DNA of 33,214 nt, from contig VGER01000017.1 of NCBI GenBank assembly GCA_016869235.1, positions 1-33,214 on the forward strand, read 5' to 3'. The position numbers and the translations under genes were made by a program. The DNA comes from Alphaproteobacteria bacterium. GTDB taxonomy: Bacteria; Pseudomonadota; Alphaproteobacteria; UBA2966; CAIVPW01. Below the pieces are notes generated by a model. It saw nothing but the letters and a program-made list of their open reading frames with translations. It had not been told where the DNA came from and made no database searches. Below are positions 17,940 through 24,469 of the stretch, in pieces (the first letter of the stretch is position 1; each line of letters starts with the position of its first letter).

Positions 17940-18320
17940 ATGCGCGCGCACGTGTTCGGCGCCGTCTGGGCGCCGTTGCTTCTATTAGCGGCGCCGGCCG
18001 CCGCGCAGGTGGCGGAGCAAAAGGTCGCGGTCCTGCAGGGCCTCGACAAGGTGACGGCGCGCATCTCGACGTTGCGGGCGCCCATCGACCAGTCGGTGCG
18101 GTTCGGCACGCTGCTCATCACGGCGCGCACCTGCAGCAAGCGCCCGCCCGAGGAGCCGCCCGAGACCTCCGTGTTCCTCGAGATCTACGACCTGCGCCAG
18201 GGCGCCGGCCCCGTGCTGGCCTACTCGGGCTGGATGTTCGCCTCGAGCCCGGCGCTCGCAGCCATGGAGCACGCGGTCTACGACATCTCGGTCATCGACT
18301 GCGTCGCCGCGGCGCGCTGA
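17940..18320 (+). CDS. DUF2155-domain periplasmic protein
   Basis: The 126-residue product has a signal peptide (VFGAVWAPLLLLAAPAAAQ) and the DUF2155 core: LDKVTARISTLRAPIDQSVRFGTL, ARTCSKRPPEEPPETSVFLEI, and YSGWMFASSPALAAMEHAVYD ending in VIDC. The two cysteines, one in RTCSKRPP and one near the end, probably form a disulfide. The family is conserved in alphaproteobacteria but its function is unknown. Here, as in related genomes I recall, it lies next to mlaD and near aat, which hints at an envelope role. Confidence 0.9.
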   Translation: MRAHVFGAVWAPLLLLAAPAAAQVAEQKVAVLQGLDKVTARISTLRAPIDQSVRFGTLLITARTCSKRPPEEPPETSVFLEIYDLRQGAGPVLAYSGWMFASSPALAAMEHAVYDISVIDCVAAAR

Positions 18321-18324
18321 CGCC

Positions 18325-18705
18325 TTGAGCGGTCAGCGCCGCACTCTCCAGCAGCGCCTGTTCGCCGTCGCCGCCTTGGCGATGGCGCTGCTGCCGTTGG
18401 CGTTCGGAGCGTGGCGCATGCAGCGCGCGGACGACACGCGCCTGTTCTGGATGGCGCTCGCCGCGACCGCCGTCGCGTTGCTGTTCGACCGCGGCGCAAC
18501 GACGGAAGCCGCCACGGCCCAGGCGGCACGGCATGCGGCGTTCGTGCTAGCGGCCGCGACTTTGGCCGCGGTCGGCGCGGCCTCCGTGCTCGGCGCCACG
18601 GCAACGCCCGGCATCTGGGCGGTCGCGCTCGCGTTCGGATGTTGCTTCGCCGCCCGCGTGCTCCTGCACGCGCGCTCGCGGCCAGCCGGAACGCAGCCTC
18701 CCTAG
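18325..18705 (+). CDS. Small hypothetical membrane protein
   Basis: The 126-residue product has four hydrophobic stretches: LFAVAALAMALLPLAFGAW, LFWMALAATAVALLFD, AAFVLAAATLAAVGAASVLG, and GIWAVALAFGCCFAARVLL. The tail is short and charged. I do not recognise a family. The only start near the N-terminus is TTG 18325, five bases after the DUF2155 stop, so it may be translated by coupling; a downstream ATG at 18379 is an alternative. The stop overlaps the stop of aat on the other strand. Confidence 0.5.
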   Translation: MSGQRRTLQQRLFAVAALAMALLPLAFGAWRMQRADDTRLFWMALAATAVALLFDRGATTEAATAQAARHAAFVLAAATLAAVGAASVLGATATPGIWAVALAFGCCFAARVLLHARSRPAGTQPP

Positions 18706-19367
18706 GCCTCGTCGTCGATCTCGGCGGTGCGCGCCAGCATCAGTACCTCGTCGGGCGACGCACCGGCCGAAAGGCGGTGGAAGTCTGCTTCCTTGGCGAC
18801 GGCGTTCTTGAGGCGTTTCAGGTATTCGGCGCGGCGGATCTCCACCGCGCCGAACTTTCGCAGGTGGCTGGTGACGAACTGGGTGTCGAGCAGCGTGAAG
18901 CCGCCGGCGCGCAGCCGCGCTACGAGGTAGACGAGGGCGATCTTCGAGGCGTCGCGGTGCAGCGAGAACATGCTCTCGCCGAAGAACGCCGCGCCCAGCG
19001 ACACGCCGTAAAGCCCGCCCACCAGCTCGTCGTTCTCCCAGCATTCGACCGAGTGCGCGTGGCCGATCGAGTGCAGGCCGGTGAACATCTGGATGATCGA
19101 ATCGTTGATCCAGGTCGTCCAGCGGCCGGGGCGCGGGCTGGCGCAGCCCTCGACCACCGCCTGGAACGAGGTGTCGGTGCGCACATCGTAGGGCGCGTCG
19201 CGGATGGTGCGGGCGAGGCGGCGCGGCACGCGGAAGCTCTCCATGGGCAGCACGCCGCGCTTGTGCGGGTCGAACCAGGAGATGTGCGGGTCATGCCGGC
19301 TCTCGGACATCGGGAAGATGCCCTGGGCATAGGCGCGCAACAGCATGTCGAGGGTGATGCGGGTCAT
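18702..19367 (-). CDS. aat: Leucyl/phenylalanyl-tRNA--protein transferase
   Basis: Aat attaches Leu or Phe to N-terminal Arg or Lys of proteins, marking them for ClpAP (N-degron pathway). The 221-residue product has the family blocks LRAYAQGIFPMSESRHDPHISWFDP, GVLPMESFRVPRRLAR, GHAHSVECWENDELVGGLYGV and FFGESMFSL, ending in the usual LLDTQFVTSHLRKFGAVEIRRAEYL. Length is normal. It is the last gene of the aroQ-accB-accC-aat run, 34 bases after accC, and ends by overlapping a convergent gene. Confidence 0.95.
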   Translation of the reverse strand: MTRITLDMLLRAYAQGIFPMSESRHDPHISWFDPHKRGVLPMESFRVPRRLARTIRDAPYDVRTDTSFQAVVEGCASPRPGRWTTWINDSIIQMFTGLHSIGHAHSVECWENDELVGGLYGVSLGAAFFGESMFSLHRDASKIALVYLVARLRAGGFTLLDTQFVTSHLRKFGAVEIRRAEYLKRLKNAVAKEADFHRLSAGASPDEVLMLARTAEIDDEA

Positions 19368-19401
19368 CTGCCGACCCGTGGATAGATGGGGTGCGCCTGC
19401 C

Positions 19402-20745
19402 TTAGCGCCACGTCGGCATGGAACGCTCGAGCCAGTGGACGTCGTACTGTCCGTTCACGAAGTCGCTGTTGGCCACGAGCTTGCGGTGCAGGTCGATGGT
19501 CGTATCGATCCCGCCGATGACGATCTCCTCCAGGGAGCGCCGAAGCCGCATCAAGCATTCGTTGCGAGTAGGCCCATGCACGACCAGCTTGGCAATCAGG
19601 CTATCGTAGTAGGGCGGCACGCTGTATCCCGCGTATAGCGCCGAGTCCACGCGCACCCCCAATCCGCCCGGGGGATGGTAGTCCGTGACCCGTCCGGGAG
19701 ACGCCCGGAAGGTCTTCGGGTCCTCGGCGTTGATGCGGCAATCGATGGCGTGGCCGGTGAAGGTCACGTCCTTCTGGTCGTAGCCGAGCGGCGCACCCGC
19801 CGCGATCTTGATCTGCTCGCGCACGATGTCGATGCCCGTCACCGCCTCGGTGATCGGGTGCTCGACCTGCACGCGGGTATTCATCTCGATAAAGTAGAAC
19901 TTGCCGTCCTCGTAGAGGAACTCCACCGTCCCGGCACCGAGGTAGCCGAGCTTGGTCAGTCCCTTGACGACGATGTCGCCGATCCGGTCGCGGTCGCCGG
20001 CGTTGAGCGCAGGGGAGGGCGACTCCTCCAGGATCTTCTGATGGCGGCGCTGCAGCGAGCACTCGCGCTCGCCGAGGTGGATGACGTGACCCTGGGAGTC
20101 GCCCAGCACCTGAACCTCGATGTGGCGTGGCCGGCCGAGGTACTTCTCGATGTAGACCTGATCGTTGCCGAACGCCTTGGCGGCTTCCGAGCGCGCCATC
20201 GACAGCGCCTCGACCAACTTGTCGTCGGAGTGGGCGACCTTCATGCCTCTGCCGCCGCCCCCGGCGGTCGCCTTGATGAGCACCGGGTAGCCGAGCTGCT
20301 TGGCGACCCTGCGCGCCTCCATCTCGTTGGCGACCGGGCCGTCCGAGCCAGGCACCACCGGAATGCCGAGCCGGATGGCGGCTTCCTTGGCGGCGATCTT
20401 GTCGCCCATCAGGCGGATGTGCTCCGGCGTCGGACCGATGAAGGTGATGCCGTGCTCGCGCACAATCTCGGCGAAGCGCGCGTTCTCCGACAGGAAGCCA
20501 TAGCCGGGATGGATGGCGTCGGTGTTGGTGATCTCGGCGGCAGACAGGATCGCCGGGATGTTCAGGTAGCTTTCCATCGCCGGAGGCGGGCCGATGCACA
20601 CCGCTTCGTCGGCGAGGCGCACGTGCATGGCGTCGGCGTCGGCGGTGGAATGCACCGCCACGGTGTGGATGCCGAGCTCGCGGCAGGCGCGATGGATGCG
20701 CAGCGCCACCTCGCCGCGATTCGCAATGAGGACTTTCTCGAACAC
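19402..20745 (-). CDS. accC: Acetyl-CoA carboxylase, biotin carboxylase subunit
   Basis: AccC carboxylates biotin carried on AccB, using ATP and bicarbonate, in the first step of fatty-acid synthesis. The 447-residue product has the N-terminal lobe [17 protein letters not shown], the ATP-grasp glycine loop [12 protein letters not shown], the block [30 protein letters not shown], and the catalytic [18 protein letters not shown]. Length equals that of the family. The start is GTG 20745. It follows accB by 25 bases, and its genes share one transcript with aroQ upstream and aat downstream. Confidence 0.97.
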   Translation of the reverse strand: MFEKVLIANRGEVALRIHRACRELGIHTVAVHSTADADAMHVRLADEAVCIGPPPAMESYLNIPAILSAAEITNTDAIHPGYGFLSENARFAEIVREHGITFIGPTPEHIRLMGDKIAAKEAAIRLGIPVVPGSDGPVANEMEARRVAKQLGYPVLIKATAGGGGRGMKVAHSDDKLVEALSMARSEAAKAFGNDQVYIEKYLGRPRHIEVQVLGDSQGHVIHLGERECSLQRRHQKILEESPSPALNAGDRDRIGDIVVKGLTKLGYLGAGTVEFLYEDGKFYFIEMNTRVQVEHPITEAVTGIDIVREQIKIAAGAPLGYDQKDVTFTGHAIDCRINAEDPKTFRASPGRVTDYHPPGGLGVRVDSALYAGYSVPPYYDSLIAKLVVHGPTRNECLMRLRRSLEEIVIGGIDTTIDLHRKLVANSDFVNGQYDVHWLERSMPTWR

Positions 20746-20770
20746 GGGCGCGCGCTTCCCTTCGCGTCCG

Positions 20771-21241
20771 CTACTCGATGATCATCAAGAGTTGGCCGTA
20801 CTCGACCGGCGTGCTGTCCTTGATCAGGATCCGCTTGACGGTGCCGGGGCGGGGCGCCGGGATCGGATTCATGGTCTTCATCGCCTCGACGATCAGCACG
20901 GTCTGGCCCTGCCGCACCGTCGCGCCTTCGGTGACGAACGGCTTGGCGCCGGGCTCGGGAGCGACGTAGACCGTGCCGACCATGGGCGAGGTCACCGCGC
21001 CGGGATGGTCCTTGCCGAACGAGTCCTTCGCGGTCGCCGCGGTTTCGCTGGCGGCCGGCGCCGCCGGTGGTGCGGCCGCGTAGGCCGCGTTCGCCTGCGG
21101 CATGGCGACTACCGAGGGAGCCAGCGAGCGCACCACGCGCACGCGGCGATCGCCCTCGCTCCACTCGATCTCGGTGAGATTGTTCTCCGTCAGCAGTCCG
21201 GCAAGTGCGCGGATGAGGTCGCGATCCACCTTGTCGGCCAT
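20771..21241 (-). CDS. accB: Acetyl-CoA carboxylase, biotin carboxyl carrier protein
   Basis: AccB carries the biotin between the two half-reactions of acetyl-CoA carboxylase. The 156-residue product has an N-terminal AccC-binding helix region ([21 protein letters not shown]), an Ala/Pro linker (about 45-80) and the biotinyl domain with [22 protein letters not shown] and VEAMKTMN. Lys122 is the biotinylation site. The motif has Thr where many have Leu (AMKTMN versus AMKLMN), which is tolerated. ATG 21241 starts one base after the aroQ stop, so translation is coupled. The longer frame through aroQ is rejected. Confidence 0.96.
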   Translation of the reverse strand: MADKVDRDLIRALAGLLTENNLTEIEWSEGDRRVRVVRSLAPSVVAMPQANAAYAAAPPAAPAASETAATAKDSFGKDHPGAVTSPMVGTVYVAPEPGAKPFVTEGATVRQGQTVLIVEAMKTMNPIPAPRPGTVKRILIKDSTPVEYGQLLMIIE

Positions 21242-21242
21242 G

Positions 21243-21782
21243 TCAGCTCCGCTTCTTCTTGGTGTCCTTGGCGCCGCCGCGCGTTGCACGCGCCGGCCTC
21301 GCCGCAGCCGTGCGCGCGCCACGGCGCTCCTTGCGCTTGCCCCGGCGCGACAGCACGTGCGCCATGGCGTCGATCGCCAAAACATAGCCCTCGCTGCCGA
21401 AGCCGCAGATCACGCCCTCGGCGAGGCGGCTCATGTGCGAGTGGTGACGGAAGTGCTCGCGCCGGAAAATGTTCGAAAGATGCACTTCAACGACCGGCAG
21501 CCCAACTGCGGCGATCGCGTCGGCGATCGCCAGCGACGTATGGGTGAACGCGCCGGCATTCAGGATGATGCCAGCCGACGAGCCCTTGGCTGCCTGGATC
21601 CACTCGATCAATTCGTGCTCGGCGTTGGACTGTCGGAAGTCGACGTCGAGGCCACGCTCGGCGGCGCGGCCCTCCGTCTTGGCGCGAATGTCGGCGAGGG
21701 TCTCGGTGCCGTAGACGTCCGGCTCTCGAGTTCCCAGCATATTGAGGTTGGGGCCGTTGAGAACGAGGACGGGAAGGTCCAT
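21243..21782 (-). CDS. aroQ: Type II 3-dehydroquinate dehydratase with a basic C-terminal tail
   Basis: AroQ dehydrates 3-dehydroquinate to 3-dehydroshikimate in the shikimate pathway. The core is normal: LVLNGPNLNMLGTREPDVYG with catalytic Tyr24, INSNAEHE-type FRQSNAEHELIEWI, LNAGAFTHTSLAIADAI, VEVHLSNIFRREHFRHHS with His101. The enzyme core usually ends near residue 145. Here about 34 more residues follow, nearly half Lys or Arg (SRRGKRKERRG through KDTKKKRS). ATG 21782 is chosen over TTG 21794 because MDLPVLVLNGPN fits the family. It leads the operon with accB, accC and aat. Confidence 0.95.
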   Translation of the reverse strand: MDLPVLVLNGPNLNMLGTREPDVYGTETLADIRAKTEGRAAERGLDVDFRQSNAEHELIEWIQAAKGSSAGIILNAGAFTHTSLAIADAIAAVGLPVVEVHLSNIFRREHFRHHSHMSRLAEGVICGFGSEGYVLAIDAMAHVLSRRGKRKERRGARTAAARPARATRGGAKDTKKKRS

Positions 21783-21836
21783 GCGCGCGGCCAATGATCG
21801 TCAGGTCGAAGCCCGTCACGCGGGGCCTTGGGCTGG

Positions 21837-21864
21837 TTTATAGCATGAGTTCCCCTCGGCGCAA
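21837..21864 (-). promoter_or_regulatory. Probable promoter of the aroQ-accB-accC-aat operon
   Basis: On the minus strand, TTGCGC (21864-21859) is followed after 16 bases by TATAAA (21842-21837), four of six and five of six matches to sigma-70 consensus. It leaves a leader of about 50 bases before aroQ. Confidence 0.5.
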
Positions 21865-21895
21865 CGCGACCGCCTGCCGCGCCGGCGCGCCACGG

Positions 21896-21931
21896 GAGAG
21901 CCCCGGCGCAGGGTATGCGCACGGGGCTCTC
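21896..21931. other. Long near-perfect hairpin upstream of the aroQ promoter
   Basis: GAGAGCCCCG (21896-21905) pairs with CGGGGCTCTC (21922-21931). Inside it GCGCA pairs with TGCGC around a five-base loop, with a single unpaired A: 15 base pairs in all. There is no T run on either side, so a classical terminator is not obvious. It could be a terminator without U tract or part of an RNA. Confidence 0.55.
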
Positions 21932-22078
21932 GGAGGCATCGCCTCGCTCGCCTATGGCGAGTGGTTGTCAAGGCACAGCCGTCGGATCCGGCACGGCCGA
22001 GCCTCTACGGTTGAGTAAGAGAGTGAGTTTGCGGCGCGGCTGTTAGCCGCGGCCGCTGCCCCGCAGGAGCGGGGACCG

Positions 22079-22195
22079 ATGGAACGGTGGCGTCATGCTG
22101 CCCGCACCCTCCTGCTGATTGCACTGGCGCGCGTGGCGTTGCTCTTTGCCACGAGCGCTCTCAATGTTCCGACCGGGCGCGTCACGTGTCAGTAA
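22079..22195 (+). CDS. Possible 38-residue single-span membrane peptide
   Basis: ATG 22079, preceded by GCAGGAGCGGGGACCG, opens a frame reading MERWRHAARTLLLIALARVA, then LLFATSALNVPTGRVTCQ and a TAA. It has a basic N-terminus, one hydrophobic segment and a short polar tail, the pattern of small membrane proteins. The ribosome-binding site (AGGAG, 9-10 bases upstream) is reasonable. No homolog comes to mind and short frames arise by chance in GC-rich DNA, so this is only a candidate. Confidence 0.3.
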   Translation: MERWRHAARTLLLIALARVALLFATSALNVPTGRVTCQ

Positions 22196-22238
22196 CCCTG
22201 CGCGGCGTCGCCCGGAGCCGAATGGAACTCGCTCGCCG

Positions 22239-22854
22239 TCACAGCCTAAGGGCATTCATGAAGCTGACTTCGTACGAAACGCCGCGCGTCGACAGCAGCC
22301 CCGGAGGCAAAGGCACATTGTGCGCGTGTGCATCGGTGCCGCCGTGGCGTCGCACAATGTTGATCGCCTTGCGCTCCATGACGTCGTCGTGCGCTTCGGC
22401 GAACAGCGCCCGGCCGCCGTGGCGCAACTGTTCGCCCACACGCTGCAGGTGGATACGGTGCACCAAGCCGGTCAGGACACCGCCGAGCAACAGCCCTGCC
22501 GCTCCACCGGCAATGACCGCCCAAAGCACGGTGGCGAAATCGCCGCTCACCGCCGCGGCCACTGCGGCTGCGCCAACGGCCGCGACGTAAACGACGCCGC
22601 CGGCGAGGGCGGCCTCGCCTTCGACCCGCGAGTCGCCCGCGCTGTAGGCGGCGCGTGGTAACGCCGGATGGTCATCGATCTCGGTCACCCGATCGTAGCG
22701 ACGGCCGGTGGCTCGAACGACCTCGGCCTCTCTGCCGATCGTGCTGAGCGCGGATCGGTCAAAGCCCGACAGCAACAACTCGTCGGCAGCGTCGCGCAGG
22801 GACCTTGTCGTTCGGAAAAACGCCGACGACTTCACGAATAGCGTTCGCTTCCAT
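22239..22854 (-). pseudogene. Stress-type glycine-rich membrane protein (DUF1269-like), frameshifted
   Basis: ATG 22854, after a strong AGGAGGAGG ribosome-binding site, begins MEANAIREVVGVF. The family-like continuation FRTTRSLRDAADELLLSGFD lies in another frame. The break falls on a run of five A residues (22816-22820; T5 on the coding strand). Removing one base joins the two parts as REVVGVFRTTRSLRDAADEL, about 204 residues. The rest contains a glycine-rich hydrophobic hairpin (VYVAAVGAAAVAAAV, VIAGGAAGLLLGGVLTG), like the general-stress proteins with a VVGVF...GFDRADIS start. Either the gene is inactive, or the run is a sequencing error or slippage site. Confidence 0.65.
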
Positions 22855-22879
22855 GTCGACCTCCTCCTCTGGCCTGCAG

Positions 22880-22903
22880 GGGACCGCCGCTCGCGGCGGT
22901 CCC
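22880..22903. other. Perfect 10-base-pair hairpin in front of the frameshifted stress gene
   Basis: GGGACCGCCG pairs exactly with CGGCGGTCCC around the loop CTCG. It lies 26 bases before the start codon of the minus-strand gene, so it would sit in that gene's leader if the promoter is further out. No T run follows on either strand. Confidence 0.6.
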
Positions 22904-23012
22904 AAGCGGAATCTAGGCTGAATGGCCGCGGTTTCCATGGCTGGGCTAACCGGGGCGCAACCAGCCGGCCTCCCATCAGCGGTAGGTCCTGACGCCACCT
23001 GACCCCCACCGG

Positions 23013-23288
23013 TTGCTGTCGGCGCTGGATCGGGGATTTCCGCTCACTTGCGTTCCCCGCGTGCCGGTCGGCGACCTCATGACGCGCGCGGTGCTCATCT
23101 GCACGCCGGACGACACCGTCACCCAGGTCATGAAGACCATGACAGTCAACCGCGCCCGTCACCTGCCGGTCGTGCACCGCGACAAGCTGGTCGGCATCGT
23201 TTCGATCGGCGACATCGTCAAGCACCGCCTGGAGAAGTTGGCGCTCGAAGCCGACGCGCTGCGCGACGCCTACATCGCCATGCACTAG
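23013..23288 (+). pseudogene. CBS-domain protein fragment, second CBS half only
   Basis: The frame encodes one complete CBS motif: VGDLMTRAVLICTPDDTVTQVMKTMTVNRARHLPVVHRDKLVGIVSIGDIVKHRLEKL, followed by EADALRDAYI. Small CBS proteins of this type are normally about 140 residues with two CBS motifs, the first giving the SERDIVRAL-type block. Here nothing of the first motif is present and the residues before VGDLMT (SALDRGFPLTCVPRVP) are unlike the family. The only upstream start is TTG 23013. This looks like the 3' half of a gene whose 5' half was lost; a stand-alone half-module is possible but cannot form the usual paired fold except as a dimer. Confidence 0.6.
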
Positions 23289-23340
23289 GCGAGTCGTTAC
23301 GTCCCGAGTCGACGGAGGAGCCTCCGTGCGCTTGCGGAGC

Positions 23341-23374
23341 GGCTGCTGCGTCCCCTGGACAGGGGCGCGCAGCC
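23341..23374 (+). other. Hairpin in the region before thiSG
   Basis: GGCTGC pairs with GCAGCC, GCG with CGC and CCCCT with AGGGG around GGAC, 14 base pairs with two single-base bulges. It lies between the CBS fragment and thiSG. No T run follows. The region has no CTGAGA signature of a TPP riboswitch. Confidence 0.45.
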
Positions 23375-23435
23375 TCAGTTGATTGCGGTCCGGCGCGACC
23401 CCATACTCCGGGCCAACCCACGTAGAATCGGACCC

Positions 23436-24461
23436 ATGCGACTGACCATCAACGGCGAGGCCAGGGAATTCCCGGCGCCCCTCAATGTAGATTCCCTGCT
23501 GGCGAAGCTCGGCTTCGACGCCCGCCGCGTCGCCCTCGAGCGCAACCTCGAGATCGTGCCGCGCTCGGCCTACGGTGCCACCGAGCTCACGGATGGCGAC
23601 AATTTAGAGATCGTCCATTTCATCGGAGGTGGTGCCGGGCCGGAGGCCCGCCTTCAGGCCAAGAACGAGCCTGCGGCGGCCCTCGAAGCCGATGGCGACC
23701 CCTTGGTGGTCGCCGGGCGCAGCTTCACCTCGCGGCTGATCGTAGGCACCGGCAAGTACAAGGACTTCGAGCAGACCCGCGCCGCCGTCGAGGCTTCCGG
23801 CGCCGATGTCGTCACCGTCGCCGTGCGCCGGGTCAACATCGCCGATCCCGGCCAGCCGATGCTCGCCGATTATCTCGACCCGCGCCGCTACACGTACCTG
23901 CCCAACACCGCCGGCTGCTACACCGCCGACGAGGCGGTGCGCACGCTGCGGCTTGCGCGCGAGGCGGGCGGCTGGTCGCTGGTGAAGCTGGAAGTGCTGG
24001 GCGACAAGAAGACGCTCTATCCCGACATGATCGGGACGCTGAAAGCCGCCGAGGCGCTCATCAAGGACGGCTTCGACGTGATGGTGTACTGCACCGACGA
24101 TCCCTTGCTCGCGAAGAAGCTCGAGGACATCGGCTGCGCCGCCATTATGCCGCTCGCGGCGCCGATCGGCTCGGGCCTCGGCATCCAGAACCCGGTCAAC
24201 ATCCGCATCATCGTCGAGCAGGCCAACGTGCCGGTCATCGTCGACGCCGGCGTCGGCACCGCGTCGGATGCCGCTATCGCCATGGAGCTCGGCTGCGACG
24301 GCGTGCTGATGAACACCGCCATCGCCGAGGCGCGCGATCCGATTCGCATGGCGACCGCGATGAAGCTCGCGGTCGAGGCGGGCCGCCAGGCATACCTAGC
24401 CGGGCGCATGCAGAAGCGCCGCTACGCCGACCCGTCGTCGCCGCTGGCGGGACTCATCTAG
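23436..24461 (+). CDS. thiG: Fused sulfur carrier ThiS - thiazole synthase ThiG
   Basis: ThiG builds the thiazole phosphate of thiamin from DXP, dehydroglycine and sulfur delivered by ThiS. This 341-residue protein carries both. Residues 1-66 are ThiS-like ([20 protein letters not shown] to EIVHFIGGG); a linker of about 20 residues follows; from about 88 it is ThiG ([46 protein letters not shown]). Lys184 in [11 protein letters not shown] is the probable Schiff-base lysine, and the C-terminal phosphate site [31 protein letters not shown] is intact. The ThiS Gly-Gly, normally the free C-terminus that receives sulfur, is internal here at 64-66. ATG 23436 is set by the ThiS start. No other thi gene is nearby. 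Confidence 0.93.
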   Translation: MRLTINGEAREFPAPLNVDSLLAKLGFDARRVALERNLEIVPRSAYGATELTDGDNLEIVHFIGGGAGPEARLQAKNEPAAALEADGDPLVVAGRSFTSRLIVGTGKYKDFEQTRAAVEASGADVVTVAVRRVNIADPGQPMLADYLDPRRYTYLPNTAGCYTADEAVRTLRLAREAGGWSLVKLEVLGDKKTLYPDMIGTLKAAEALIKDGFDVMVYCTDDPLLAKKLEDIGCAAIMPLAAPIGSGLGIQNPVNIRIIVEQANVPVIVDAGVGTASDAAIAMELGCDGVLMNTAIAEARDPIRMATAMKLAVEAGRQAYLAGRMQKRRYADPSSPLAGLI

Positions 24462-24469
24462 GCGCGCGC

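Larger units (their letters stand above)
21865..22238. other. Sparse region with hairpins, no convincing protein family
   Basis: Apart from a possible 38-residue frame at 22079, I find no reading frame with recognisable features. The region holds a long hairpin (21896-21931), a smaller one near 21954-21968 (CTCGCC/GGCGAG) and a CCCCGC/GCGGGG pair near 22060-22075. It begins a poorly coding stretch that continues with damaged genes to about 23290. Confidence 0.5.

Noticed and set aside
21794..22018. A 74-codon plus-strand frame next to aroQ
   Set aside because: It has no hydrophobic pattern or domain, passes through the long hairpin, and overlaps the aroQ promoter.
22239..23285. A single 348-codon minus-strand gene
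   Set aside because: Its first third is antisense to the CBS fragment and unlike any protein. The real start is ATG 22854 with a frameshift at the A5 run.
23289..23435. TPP riboswitch before thiSG
   Set aside because: No CTGAGA or other conserved THI-box segment is present; only an unrelated hairpin.
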